Shown here: piece after piece, positions 50,401-61,547 of the stretch | Layout of the letters: each line of letters begins with the position of its first letter | Numbering within the stretch: position 1 is the first letter of the stretch | Source: Ulota crispa | Taxonomy: Eukaryota; Streptophyta; Bryopsida; Orthotrichales; Orthotrichaceae | Direction: 5' to 3' | NCBI GenBank assembly: GCA_963920765.1 | Contig: OY987252.1 | Location: 1,056,501 to 1,120,500 of the forward strand | Length of the DNA stretch: 64,000 nucleotides | Notes under the pieces: model-generated | The model's database searches: none | Told to the model about the DNA's origin: nothing | Seen by the model: only the letters and a program-made list of their open reading frames with translations | Position numbers and translations under genes: made by a program

Positions 50401-50640
50401 CAAGGTCCGGGAAGAACCGACCGGTAGTTCAATGCTAGTCGAGTGAAATGAGAAAAACCCGTTTGCAATTTATAAACTTCAGCTAAAAATAGGTCAAAAA
50501 TCTTCAAAAAAATTACTTATAGTGTGATTAAGAAAATAATTGAAAGTGCTTCTTGATGAACCGGTTCAATACAGGGAAAGAAGGAAATCTATTGGAAAAT
50601 CTCAAATATTTCTCAAACACTACTTCCCATTCTATAAGTT
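50401..50640. repeat. Inverted repeat, right copy (partner 44950-45190)
   Basis: Reverse-complement copy of 44950-45190, including TTGATGAACCGGTTCAATAC and CTTATAGTGTG. The frame shared with the partner carries a TGA here and ends at the same place, so the similarity covers a coding end plus its 3' flank. Confidence 0.8.
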
Positions 50641-50914
50641 ACTGAAGCGCGTGAAATATAATATGTCAATGTCACGTACACTTAGCTATTACTAAAATGA
50701 AAACATGGACTGGGAAGAAAAGTGGAAGGTGAAGTGCCATATTGCCTACTATCTCCAACTGACGCTTCTCCTAAGTCAAAATTATTGTAAGCAAAGCATT
50801 TTAGTTTCCAAGTTTAATGATTGTATATTTCACTCAATCTCAACAATGAATTCCACAATGACAAATATGACAGATACTTACCAACTAGTAAGGAAGGTTG
50901 TAGAAGAAGCTTAC

Positions 50915-52378
50915 ACGTTTCACTCCACTTCTTTTCACTGGGTCATTATCTAAATTGGAGCGTCCACCATCTCTCAAAAAAGAAACTTTCCTTGCACCAT
51001 GCTTAGCAGTCTTGATACCTGATTGACAAAGAGGAGCTGTACCATGCTCTGGCTGCCCATTGAACGCTGCCATAGCGTTTCTCCAGCAATGGTTTGGCGT
51101 CAACCACTTCCGATGACCCAGAAAAAGCATCTTGTCTATCCTTTTTGAGTACTCAGCAGTAGTCCCTTCCCCACACACTAGGCACCCAAAATACCCCTTC
51201 CTAATTTGACCAAAAATGAGAGTGTATGCCGGGAAATCATTGACTGTCCAAAGTAACATTCCACAGAGCTTGAAGTTCTTGCTCTCATCTTTTGGCTTTG
51301 ACATGTCAACAGCAGGCACACCTACCCAAAGCTTTTTTAAGTCTAGAAAAAGAGGTTGCAAGTATGTGTCAATGGTGTCCTCGGATGGGGAGTTAGGACC
51401 AAGTATAAGCCTAGTCAAAAAAATGAAAAATTTCTTTGTCACTAGGTACGGTGGTAGGTTGTAGAAAACCGTCAGTATGGACCAAGCTAAATGTTTGGCT
51501 GTTTGCAAGCTGTATGGATTAACACCATCCAATGACAAACCAATGTGGACATTCCGGGCTTCATTGCTAAAGCTAGGGTACTGAGAATCAACTAAATTCT
51601 AGTGCTTGCTGTCTACTATTGATCGCATCTTGCGGTCTGGTGAATGATTATGCTCATGCCAAGTCATGAGCCTTGCAATTTGTGGGCATCTATATAATCT
51701 TCAAAGCTTTTTTATTATGGAAAAGTATCTAAGTACTCTAACTGGTACAGTAAGAAAACCAGGTATATATCAAGACTTTCCACAAAGAGGACACTTCTAT
51801 GAAAGGGCATTTTGTTTCCAATAAAGTGTTTTGCCACATTCATAGCAATGTATGGTTTCATGAAACAAATTGAGCTTCAACAACAAAGCTTTCATTTCAT
51901 ATGAGCTTTTTGGACACTTAATGCCTTCTGGCAATACATCTTGCTTAAGGAAGGTTAATAACTCATCCAAGCAATGGTGACTAACACCAAACAATGTGCA
52001 TATTGACATTAGTATAGTACTAAACTATAAGCAACTGGTTGATGCACCTGGGTATAGAGGCTCTGTTGACTGACGCCTCATTAAATCAATGATAACTGCT
52101 TGGTTTGCTTCTTCTCCAAATGATGAAAGATCCCCAAAATTGACCACCAAGTCCTACTCTTTGCTTATGTTGTTGTGAATCTTGTCTGCCCTAGAGAAAA
52201 AATTCACTACCATGGCTTGGTAATCAACTTCAATGTTTGGCATTGTCCCACTAAAATCTTCATATTGCTTGTCGCTGATGTAGTCATCATCATTGTCCCT
52301 AGCAAGACTTGCATCCATGATGTGATGTGGTTCACCTAGGACGTCCTAGCACCCTCTCTACAAAACAGTGGCGTCCAT
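50915..52378 (-). pseudogene. CACTA transposase, main TNP2 (Transposase_21) exon, eight nonsense codons
   Basis: A single frame of about 490 codons follows the TNP2 family in order. It reads GEPHHIMDASL, SSFGEEANQAVIIDLMRRQ, ELLTFLKQDVLPEGIKCPKS, CYECGKTLYWK, KCPLCGKS, YRCPQIARLMTWHEHNHSPD, LSLDGVNPYSLQTAKHLAWS, YNLPPYLVTKKFF, PSEDTIDTYLQPLFLDLKKL, LLWTVNDFPAYTLIFGQIRK and GYFGCLVCGEGT. It ends with FLGHRKWLTPNHCWRN and a donor at 50915. Stops are TAG at 52360, 52348, 52156, 52027, 51799 and 51601, and TGA at 51772 and 51703. They fall where the family has Arg (CGKSR-Y) or Trp (SKHW-N), so single transitions explain them. No TAA occurs. The product would excise and integrate CACTA elements; this copy cannot. 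Confidence 0.9.
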
Positions 52379-53160
52379 AGGGCTTATTCAAAGACATACA
52401 AAATACAATGAGTTCTTGTCATGAAACAAAAATCTGGTGGATTAAACAATTCATGTAAGAGGATTGTAATGCCAAGCTATATGGAAATAGTTGTACCTGT
52501 ATGGAGCAGAAATGTACGGGCATACTGATTCTCATGTATTTTTCCTAGTAGTATTTCAGTATATATAAGTGAAGGTTTGAATTGGCTATGCATTACTTTT
52601 GTATTAATTACGTGGTAATTAGAGTATATTTAATCTTCATCTTTTGCTCTATGTTATAGTACCTTTGTTGTACATTCTAGCATTCATATTATTGTATTCA
52701 TCGGAAGTTTAAAACAGACAATTATAGCTTGAACGGGTGCTCAGGTTTAAAAACATCCAAACCTGAGTACAACAATGTGTACGGGCATCCGGTTTTTATT
52801 ATCAATTTAACAATAACTCTCAATACCTACCTTGGATGACGCCTACGTCATGGACATGTAAGTGTTTGATGTATTCTATTGGAAAGGATGAGTAATATAT
52901 GAAAAAACATGGACTGAAATACTCTATCTTCCACTATATTTGACATAGCCATCACTCCTTACACTGTAGAATTCAAGATGCATTATTTAGGGTATGCATG
53001 TGTCCATGTGCATATCAGCTGATGTAGGTGAAACAGTATTCATAAGCAAGGATTTGGAATAAACCTAAATTTATTAACGGAATGTGCTTACATTGACTCC
53101 ACCAATAAAATTTCAGCAAAATTAGAAGAAATTGGAAGAGTGCTATAGAGGTTGTCTTAC

Positions 53161-53343
53161 AAGAAGAAAGAGCCGTAGGGGTAAATCCCGGCCATGTTTG
53201 CAATGGTGATGCTCTACAACTTCTGAGAATTGCGTCTTCAACCCGTGACAACGTTGGCAGCCACATGCATAGCGTGGTATGCCAAGCCGTGCTGCAGTGG
53301 CTCTTTCAATATGGTACGCACGTCCAGCATCACAATCATCCAT
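53161..53343 (-). pseudogene. CACTA transposase first exon (transposase-associated domain)
   Basis: Starting at ATG 53343 it reads MDDCDAGRAYHIERATAARL, then PRYACGCQRCHGLKTQFSEV and VEHHHCKHGRDLPLRLFLL, to a donor CTT|GTAAGA at 53161. CxCxxC followed by a spaced His and the HG.D ending matches the N-terminal transposase-associated region of plant TNP2 proteins. The exon itself is intact. It lies about 0.8 kb upstream of the main TNP2 exon. Confidence 0.7.
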
Positions 53344-53359
53344 TCTAGTCAAAACAACA

Positions 53360-56300
53360 AAAGTTACATTATTCCTGAATACTTATGTTAGAGAACCCAA
53401 TATGTAGGTAGCAAAAGATACAATAACCAAATCGCTTGTAATATTAAATTTCATATGTACCATAGCTCATTCTTTTCTCCTCTCAAACATATGGTATTAA
53501 AGTACTGCCTCCAGGCATAGATTAGGAACGTATCAAAAATATTAGATGGTAATTTCAGCCAATATCGATGATTTTCTAATTTGCATATTCTGCTGATAAT
53601 TGTCATATGATAGAATTAAGTTAATGTTAAACAACTTTTGGATATCAATAAATCTGGTACATCATGAACACAACAAACTCTTGTGAAGATAATTTCATAT
53701 GAAAGCCCTTTGTAGTAACAAAGGAAAGTGAGATAGGCAAAAAATTAGAAATTAAAAAAAGGGAAATGTGTAAGAACTCACTCAAAAATAGTGTAGTTCT
53801 CTTGTAATGGGACAGTGAATGTTAGAGGAATTTGTTGCAAAACACAATGTGCATGCCCCATTTTGATTACTAGGAGAACAGTTCCTTGTCATCCTTCATT
53901 CAAGCTTTACCACGCAGAATACTACAAATACTGCTTCTCCTTTCAAATAATCAACCAAATGTAACCATCTTTTTACATGTCAATAATCCTGCACACAAGA
54001 AATGCAAGATAGAAAGGGAAAAAATAAGCATTAAAAACAAAATATTGTTTGTTCATGCGCCAAAAAGAGACAAACCTCTTTGGTATTTGTAAAGCTCGTG
54101 TAACTTGCTTGCGTCATTGAGCACTACTGTGTAATTGTAGGAGACAAATTGCTATTGTAAAATTAGGTTGAGATTGATAGCATTAATCAAATTTGATCTT
54201 ACAAGAATTCAAATCAAATAGAAACTAAACCACTACAGTAGTTGTTTAGATAAATTTTCTACGTCAGACAAATATAGGACTTCCAATAAAGGCGAACGAT
54301 TCACTTAAACCTTGAATGCATAGATATCTCAACACAGATTGCAACATTGAAAAGAAATGAATCTCCCAAAGCAATTGCGCCCCTGCAAAGGAGGAGAGAA
54401 ACAAGTGTGAAACCCTAACTTTGCACTTCCAAACTTGAAGGCAATAAATACTAAGATCAAACGTGAATGGTAGTGCAATACCAAAGATTCATGTAATCAT
54501 GAGAATCAAGGAAGGAAGAGGTAATCTGTCAATCTTGACGTAGACGTCATTGCAATTGTAATCATTACAGGAATTGTTGTGTTATATTGTTGGATGTGAT
54601 TGAATCCATCCTCTTTGGTGGCATTTGGAAGTGAGCTGCTCTAATATCTTCACTTTAGGGCAAAGACAATGGACCTTTGCAACATAAGGCAAAAACCTAA
54701 TTCTCAAGTAGATTGTCTTCTCGACAATGGACTGCCGTTGTAAGTTTGTGATTGAGGAGAATCGGTACTAAATTGTTGTCTCCAAGGTTGGCTTACCCCA
54801 TTGCGTACGTTCTCGTAACTTTCTTACATAATATAGTTTATCTCTGTAGAGAAGAAATTGTTAGAGAGTGCAGCTGTAGTTCTCAAGTTCCAAAATTAAC
54901 AATCATTGTTTTTTTCTTTATTTAAATGAGATAATTATTCCACGCGGCAGCTACAATAATCTTTGTAGCCGCCTCTTGTTCCTCTTTCCCTACTTTTGAG
55001 GAGAAAAGTATTCCGTAGCTCACTATCTATTTCTTTTAAATGCCATGAATTTATCATGGCGCGTTGTATTTGTAAATGCACCTGCAACTACACAGAAATT
55101 GCAATCCTTGAAATAGTGATGCAGTGCATGGGCAATTCAGAGTCCTGCGAGTATGTGGGAAAAAAAATGTTTTTAGCTCAATTTTGGAGTTGTAATTGCA
55201 AAGCGTGGCTGATCATGTAAAGCTCTATGGATTGTCATAAAGACGTCTACCTATTGGATGTAGGATATATAGTTGGAAATTTCTTAGTTGGGACAAAAAG
55301 AATTGGATAATGTTGGTGAATTCACTGGAATTCAATGTTAACGCCGTCATAAACGGAGTAACCTTTAAATGAAATTTGCTAGGCTAGTTTTCAAAGCAGC
55401 TTTTGCCAATTGCAAGATTCATAGTCATATTTCTATTAATTGCCGTTGTTGTAGCTCTAGTACTGCAGGGGCAATGGCTATTTCCCTAGGGACGGTGTTT
55501 ATTCTATACGCAAAATACAGAAGGCAGAGACGGCGGTTTATGCGGGGTAATGCACAAGTATCGCATGAAGTAGTAAAGCACATTGTATACCTTTACAAAA
55601 CATAATAATACAATGAAGGGCTGCTAAGCTGATGTTGTTGTTGAAGGTGAGAATTGTACTCCTTGTATAGTGAAACCATGAGGTATTGTAACACTTAGAA
55701 GTTTACACTGGACCAATACATTTTGTGAATTTAAAACAAGACCGTCGACAAATGTGAGGAAGTTTTTCACTAAAGAGGTGAAAGTCAACAAATATTTGAG
55801 GAGAAGGATCTCCTTTCTAGATAGAAGAGTGGATACTTGAACCCAAGTAAAGGTCTTGAACTGTGGTATGCTATTCTATTGTTACAGGGAATTGGTTCAC
55901 TACAAGTGCATGCTAGAGCTGTATGACTCATGTGTTTAGCATTGAGGGCTTTGCGGAGAAGCCAAATTACAGATCTTGATCTACATCGTTGTTGGGGTTG
56001 GTCGTAGCCGACATGGAGTTAACTAGGTTTCCTAGAGCCTAAGAATACCGTTGTCACTGTGAAGGTAAGTGTCACAAACTATGTATGTAAAAGATTTAAG
56101 TGCTACATGCCATGACAGTAATAGGGATACTCAAGTCTTTGTTGTGATAGATGAACAGAATAGTTATAAACATGTAGGGGAAGAATTTGTTGTTGGCTAC
56201 AGCACATTTGCGTAGTAAAATTTATTCACAAGCATTGTTACAAGTATAATTCAAGGAATTTGATGTTTAGGTATATTCTTAAGAGGATTTCCACATGTCT

Positions 56301-57205
56301 ATATTTGGTAACATTTGGTTCTAATTGTCCATTTATATTAATGATTCTAGTATAGATATATGAAAGAATGGATAGCGCATTCTGGACAGTAACCACAAAA
56401 CAAGTTAAATGAAGGTGAAACATTTCTCAAAATAGTAAAACCTGCTATAATATTTCTAGTAATAGTACTATATAACGCAACTAAGAGTGCAGTGAAGGTA
56501 AATATACTAAACATAGAGTGTATAAATTGGTATTTGATTTTGTATGGAATATCAGTCATTTTGGTCTAGTTAAATGAAATATTCAATCCTTTTTTGAGGG
56601 TACTCTTAGGTAGTGGACAAACAATTTTTATAGAGTTATAATGCAGCATGATGTGCTTTAAATTAAATGTGAAATATGCATTGCAAAAACAAGGCACATG
56701 ACTTAATTTGACTGTGCATGGTCTTCATTATAAAGTTCATTCATGTCATGGAGTGTGACTGAACCTAAACATTCCCGTTTGCAATAATTTGGAGTCTCAT
56801 TTGTTGCATTGTTTACAACAAATTATAATAGCCCTTGAAATGTAAGTCATACCACAAAGGTATTCATGTAATCTATAGAAAGTTAAAATTTGTGACTGCT
56901 AACCTTTACGTTTATTACAAAATTACAAAGAGTACACTGTACAAGTGTACATAACTTGAACTCCCAAAGTCAATGAATGTGTTTTTTATTATAATTTAAT
57001 GAAGAAGAGGTCAGTGCTTTTCAGCAACTGATTATTATGTAAATCACGTCATTAGTAAGGAGGGCATACTTGGTTGAATTATCTCACAGATTCCGTAGAT
57101 GCAAACAATATTTGACACAGAATAATAATAGTATGATTATAAGATGTGAGTAGATTTCCTTCAACTTGTTATGGTACACAATGTAACAAATGTCTCTACT
57201 TGTGG
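53360..57205. other. Intergenic stretch between divergent broken genes
   Basis: The CACTA gene runs left from 53.34 kb and the plus-strand gene runs right from 57.2 kb. A frame at 55369-55605 (plus, 78 codons) contains a hydrophobic stretch, GAMAISLGTVFILYA, followed by a basic KYRRQRRR, like a membrane span with a positive cytoplasmic edge. It may be an upstream exon of the plus-strand gene, but this is weak. The 74-codon frame at 54996-55220 is cysteine-rich. I found no clean CACTA 5' terminus here; TTCTCTTGTAATG near 53800 is a poor match. Confidence 0.35.
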
Positions 57206-57211
57206 AAGCAG

Positions 57212-57686
57212 ATGACGCACCAAGGTCATAAAAACGGGAGGCTAGCTAAAAACTTTGTATCATGGGATGTTCAAGGAAAATTGGGAACCCGATGGGGACG
57301 TCCAACCTTGCAGCCTTTGTTAACAAGAACAATTTTAAGTCAAGGGTGGTCCCCATTGGTGCAGGCAAGGACCTCCCATCTCCAAGTAACTAGAGGACCA
57401 ACACAAAGATGGAGATTTGACATCATTTCACATGGAAAAGGTTTGCTAGCATTGCAAGCAAAGAGTGATGGGCAGTACCGGCATGACGTACTAGATAACC
57501 AAAGTTAGGGAACGGGAAAAATAGGCCCATCAACAGTGTGCAAAACTAGTAACCAAGGTGGAAGTCCCATGCTTTTTGCACGAGGAAGTTCCGGTGGTAC
57601 TCGACGTACAGAATAGACTCTCTTGCCAAATGAGCAACACATTTTTATAGGACAAGGCAATGCAGTACCTCATTTTAGCATGAATG
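57212..57686 (+). pseudogene. Exon of an unrecognised plus-strand gene, two in-frame TAG
   Basis: After the acceptor gaagcag the frame starts MTHQGHKNGRLAKNFVSWDV and stays open for 98 codons (LGTRWGRPTLQPLLTRTILS, GPTQRWRFDIISHGKGLLAL). It crosses a TAG (57506), reads GTGKIGPSTVCKTSNQGGSP, FARGSSGGTRRTE, crosses a TAG (57614), and reads TLLPNEQHIFIGQGNAVPHF to the donor ATG|GTAAGA at 57686. Gln, Gly, Arg and Thr richness suggests a disordered, possibly DNA-binding, accessory protein. Divergent placement next to the CACTA transposase raises the idea of a TNPA-like second gene, but no homology is visible. Confidence 0.45.
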
Positions 57687-58470
57687 GTAAGAGATACTCA
57701 TACGCACCTAATTCATTAAATTTGGAATATAATTAAAAGTGGGAGTTGTCTATTATTTTTTAAATTAGAGGTTTCACATGATGAAAACTGACATATACAA
57801 TGTTGTTTGGAAGATGTTATATCAATGGTGAGAATTCCGGAAATATGTCTTCAAGTAACTCACAGTAAAACAATTGATACTGTGAGAAATGCATTGTTTA
57901 TTATTCCTAGAAAAGAAAATGGAAATAGTATGTCAGTAAGTCATGACTACGGTATAATTGTCTATCATGTCTGCAAACACTAAGCCAATGCAAGAGATAA
58001 GAAATCATGATTTATTAATGATTGTACATGCATTTCTTTTTGTATTTTTAGTAAAGTATCATTTGTTTCTCAAAACCAAGTATTGTGTCAGTTAACAATG
58101 CTAGAGCCTAAGAACACTCTTTGCATGTCAGCGGCAAATGAGAATTGCTACTTCAGTGTCAAGCGAATTGATTGCGACGTGTTTGAACAAGTAAACGTAT
58201 AAACGTCTAGGGTGAAGGCCGTAAATGAAGTGAAACACAAGCTTACATTTACGTAATGCAGAGAGTGGTGCAAAATGAGTATGTATATGTAGGATGTATA
58301 TGACATCATAATTATAAAATGTTCACTGAATACACTAACAATATATAAAGATATCATACATTTGGACACATGAAAATCATGGATGTTGTGGAAAGTATGC
58401 AGCCAAGGTTCTTTTCAGTGGAGTGAGGGATTTGTTGCTTGTATTGTATGACTGAAAGAAAGTGCTTTGA

Positions 58471-58736
58471 ATGGTAGGACCTTTCCCGACAACTCCACCA
58501 ACTATGCACATTCAAAGGAACTCATCTTTCTAGGAGCAAGGTAGACGAGAAACTGCAGATTAGTTTTCCAAGGGAAGAAGATGTAGAAGAAATGAGGACG
58601 CCATGATAGGCCCTGATTATTGTCACAATACCGCCTCGCTGTCCATGAACCTGCATATTGCAAATCAAGACAGGCTAGGGCTAGCGATACAAATGGATAG
58701 TTTAAATAGAACTGAAGACTCCAAATCCAGAAGACA
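58471..58736 (+). pseudogene. Second exon of the same plus-strand gene, two in-frame TAG
   Basis: The frame reads MVGPFPTTPPTMHIQRNSSF, TAG (58531), EQGRRETAD, TAG (58561), FSKGRRCRRNEDAMIGPDYC, then HNTASLSMNLHIANQDRLGL, to a donor CA|GTAAAT at 58736. Both stops fit former CAG or TGG codons. It has the same disordered, Arg/Ser/Asn-rich character as the exon at 57.2 kb. Confidence 0.4.
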
Positions 58737-59271
58737 GTAAATAGTAAGTACTAGTACAAATGTAGGCAATCAACCATTGTAGAATAGAAGGTCAGTATCT
58801 AACAGGACAATGTACAAAAATGTCATGTCTGTTACAAAATTGAATGAGTTTTAGACTTTTAGCTATAATTACATGTGTTTTGCAGAATTTGTTCATATGG
58901 GAGAAAACTTGAAATTGGGAATTAGGAACTGTTTAATTTTAACAAGGTTTTTAGTGGTTCAAATTGAGTTCTGTAATTACGTTTAATGAAGACTATAATT
59001 CAATGACAGAACATGTTGAAGGATCATAAAAAGAAATCACTATACATATCAAAATCATTTTAACAAATGGAAAATAGGGTTCAATACTATACTTTGTGGA
59101 AATGAACTTTCCAAAAATTAATGAATATTGTGTCCTATGTACAGAGTTGTGGTTAGTACAAGTATGGAATTATTCTTTTGATTACATGTGTAACAATGAA
59201 ATTAGTTGTAGGAACATAACCAATGCAAAATCAAAGTAACGGTTCCCTAATATTGGAAACGTGGTTTGCAG

Positions 59272-59598
59272 GGGATACAATGGAATGTCAATGTGGAAGG
59301 AACTCGCGGTGCAGGAGTACCTAACGAAAACCTGCCACTTCATGATCATGACAACTTCAATGAAGATTTGGACACCGGGAACATGGAAATTTACAACAAT
59401 GATAATGGCCATTACCCATCAAAGGAAGAAGACAATGAAAGGAAGATGGAAGGTGCCAATGTGGTTGCGCCAAAGAACAGAGAGGCTGAGAAATGTTGAT
59501 TGCAAAGGCAAGCGCATGCAAAATTTGTTAGGGACTGCAACATGCGTTGTAGACCAGGCTTGCCGAGGCACCCGTTGAAAGTTGACAAGTCAACATTG
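59272..59598 (+). pseudogene. Third exon of the same plus-strand gene, one in-frame TGA
   Basis: The exon lies between gtttgcag (ending 59271) and the donor TTG|GTAAGC (59599). The frame reads GIQWNVNVEGTRGAGVPNEN, an acidic stretch HDHDNFNEDLDTGNMEIYNN, and VVAPKNREAEKC. After the TGA at 59497 (a former CGA fits) it continues LQRQAHAKFVRDCNMRCRPG and PRHPLKVDKSTL. The splice sites and phase-0 end are intact. No family was recognised. Confidence 0.45.
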
Positions 59599-59673
59599 GT
59601 AAGCATGGTACATCTAGAGTGCTACTTGCTTCTACACATCTTTGCTTCCAGCGGTGCTAGCATGAAACTTGAA

Positions 59674-60092
59674 TCAAATGATCTGCGCCTTCCAAGCACT
59701 CACAAAGGATTCTTCACCATGCACATGAGCATCCTTTGCCCAAGGACCTTTTTTTGCGGGCTTCAAAGTAATCCATGAGCCAACCTCAATCCGCAATGGA
59801 GTCCATCTTCTAGCAATGTTTTTGTTGTTGTAAATCACAATGGATTGCACCTCAGCAGCTAGATTATCCTGCATTCTTGCTCTACTATGATTTCCTGATT
59901 CCACTACTAAAATAAACTTTGACTTCATAAGCATTTGAACATGGGCAACTAAACCATCTTCTTTGCATTGGTTTAATTGTTATTGTTATTGTTGCTTATG
60001 CATTCAACATAGTGTTGCTCCATGTCAAGCCTTGTTGGCCATTTTCCACTAAAATAGAATCCGTCTATGCGGCCAAAATTGCGACGATTCAT
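59674..60092 (-). pseudogene. Small frameshifted coding remnant
   Basis: From ATG 60092 the frame reads MNRRNFGRIDGFYFSGKWPT, then RLDMEQHYVECIS, and enters an (AAC/AAT)n tract that ends in TAA. In another frame the sequence continues KEDGLVAHVQMLMKSKFILV, NHSRARMQDNLAAEVQSIVI, ARRWTPLRIEVGSWITLKPA and HGEESFVSAWKAQII to a stop at 59674. Length change of the trinucleotide-like tract probably caused the frameshift. About 140 codons in total. No family was recognised. Confidence 0.45.
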
Positions 60093-60157
60093 TGCTTATA
60101 ATATTGCAGTCAATGAATTTAAAACTGTTTATTTGTATTGCACGCATACAAGGAAAC

Positions 60158-60364
60158 TCAAGCATAAGCCCGTTGTCCTACCTTGTGCTTCCAAAAACAT
60201 TCCTGTTTTATTAGCATAACCATGGTACATATTCTACCTCGCTTTCTTTTCAAACCCTTTTCATTGGCCGCACTCCAAGAATTTCCAACATTGTTGGCAG
60301 CATGGCAATAATGGTAACACCTTGGATTGCACAACAAAGCTGAGTCCTTCCTTCTCAATTGCAT
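60158..60364 (-). CDS. Unrecognised ORF, 68 codons, basic
   Basis: A minus-strand frame upstream of the remnant at 59674-60092, with CNPRCYHYCHAANNVGNSWS and a basic NEKGLKRKRGRICTMVMLIK. The cysteines and histidines are suggestive but form no standard finger. It may be its 5' exon. Confidence 0.2.
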   Translation of the reverse strand: MQLRRKDSALLCNPRCYHYCHAANNVGNSWSAANEKGLKRKRGRICTMVMLIKQECFWKHKVGQRAYA

Positions 60365-60644
60365 GCCTCACAAGGGCCTTCCAATGACTCCACAAGGTCT
60401 CTAATGATTGCTCATTTTTCTTTATAAGGATTGTAACAAGTATTTGATGATCTCCTAGTTGACATCAAATTTTCAAAGTCAATACCACATTTATAGATTA
60501 AGGTTGGCCAATGAAATGGTGGTTGTAAATATTGTTGAGTACAAGAAGGCAACACACATGCTAAGAAGCCGTGTTGTCATCTGCCACCTGCCATCATCTG
60601 CCATGACATGTGGCAAAGCATGGAAGGGGTGGCTTTCTCACTAC

Positions 60645-60708
60645 TTGGCGGAGTGGAGTGGCGGAGCATAGCTCCATGGACATACTCAATTTTGCCACTC
60701 CACTTCGC
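60645..60708. repeat. Short inverted repeat
   Basis: GCGGAGTGGAGTGGC and GCCACTCCACTTCGC form a hairpin of about 15-bp arms separated by about 30 bases. No target duplication was seen. Confidence 0.6.
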
Positions 60709-61152
60709 AAAAGGTAGTTTTTAAAAAAACAAAGAGTGGTAGAGCATGCTTAATACTCAAAGCACCAAATTTGGGTGTTTACAAGACTTTGGAGATGAAT
60801 ATATAACCTTATCAAATCATTTTTTCTAGTAATAAAGAATTTATTACTAGTTTGTTTAAGGTTTATTTATAACATTGAAAATCTACTTTTGAAAATGGAT
60901 GTTGACAATGTTTCTACTGTCGATTTTGTACAAAGATGTGCACTACAATCTTAAGCTTTCTAGTGTTGGAAAACCCTAAAAATGAGCATCAATTACATTA
61001 GAATTTGGAGAAAAATCTACTTTAGAAATTCATTAAAAGAAAATATAAGATTGGATTTTGAAAGCCGAAAATTGATTAAAATTAGACATGTAATGACCTT
61101 AAATCTCATTTATTTTTTATGACCAAATTTTTAGATTTGACATGTGAAATGA

Positions 61153-61547
61153 CACTACAAAGAAACCATGGTTGAATTTACCAAAAAGTTGAACGCGTTA
61201 TTTGTTAAATTGGGGAAAACAGAGGTACCATTTTGTACTCCATCTTAAATTTAAAAAGTCACCTTAAACTAGATTCAAAAGTATCAAATTCAGTCTGAGC
61301 CACTAAAAAAATTTCCCTTGCAAATTCCTCCTCACAAGTGAAGGCATGTGTACCAAAAAAACGTTGTAAGTGCGGTTTTAGGTGGTCACCTAAAACCTTC
61401 AAGAGTCCCAAAATGTAATATTTTTCCCAATTTAACAAATAATGCAATGTTGACAACAATTGTGACCTAATCTACAGTATACTATAGATTAGGTCACAAT
61501 TTTTGTCAACTTTTTGGTAGATTTAACCACGGTTTCCTTGTACTGTG
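61153..61547. mobile_element. CACTA-type MITE carrying a nested insertion
   Basis: The left end CACTACAAAGAAACCATGGT and right end ACCACGGTTTCCTTGTACTG are inverted copies over about 40 bp. They match the MITE at 35859-35988, as does the palindromic interior (TGACCTAATCTAC...GTAGATTAGGTCA type). The right tip carries a small change (TTGTACTGTG) and no 3-bp duplication is evident, so this copy is older. About 250 bp at 61195-61445 has no counterpart in the other copy. Confidence 0.8.
61195..61445. mobile_element. MITE nested in the CACTA MITE, 251 bp
   Basis: Terminal inverted repeats GCGTTATTTGTTAAATTGGG (left) and the complement of GCATTATTTGTTAAATTGGG (right). It is flanked by GTTGAAC and GTTGACA, the host sequence being repeated. 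Its interior holds an 11-bp-arm palindrome, GGTTTTAGGTG-GT-CACCTAAAACC (61375-61398). The superfamily is uncertain because the target duplication length is unclear. Confidence 0.7.

Noticed and set aside
46300-52360. UAG used as a sense codon (altered genetic code), since TAG recurs inside conserved frames
   Set aside because: TAA and TGA also interrupt the same frames (43542, 43437, 51772, 51703), other blocks are shifted by indels and a lost splice site, and stops replace different residues (Gln, Trp, Arg). Pseudogene decay explains all of this.
53795-53815. CACTA 5' terminus (TTCTCTTGTAATG)
   Set aside because: It differs from the CACTA terminal consensus at a key base, and no 3-bp duplication pairs it with 41667.
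55896-55910. CACTACAAGTGC as an element end
   Set aside because: No inverted partner or target duplication was found and only the first 8 bases fit.
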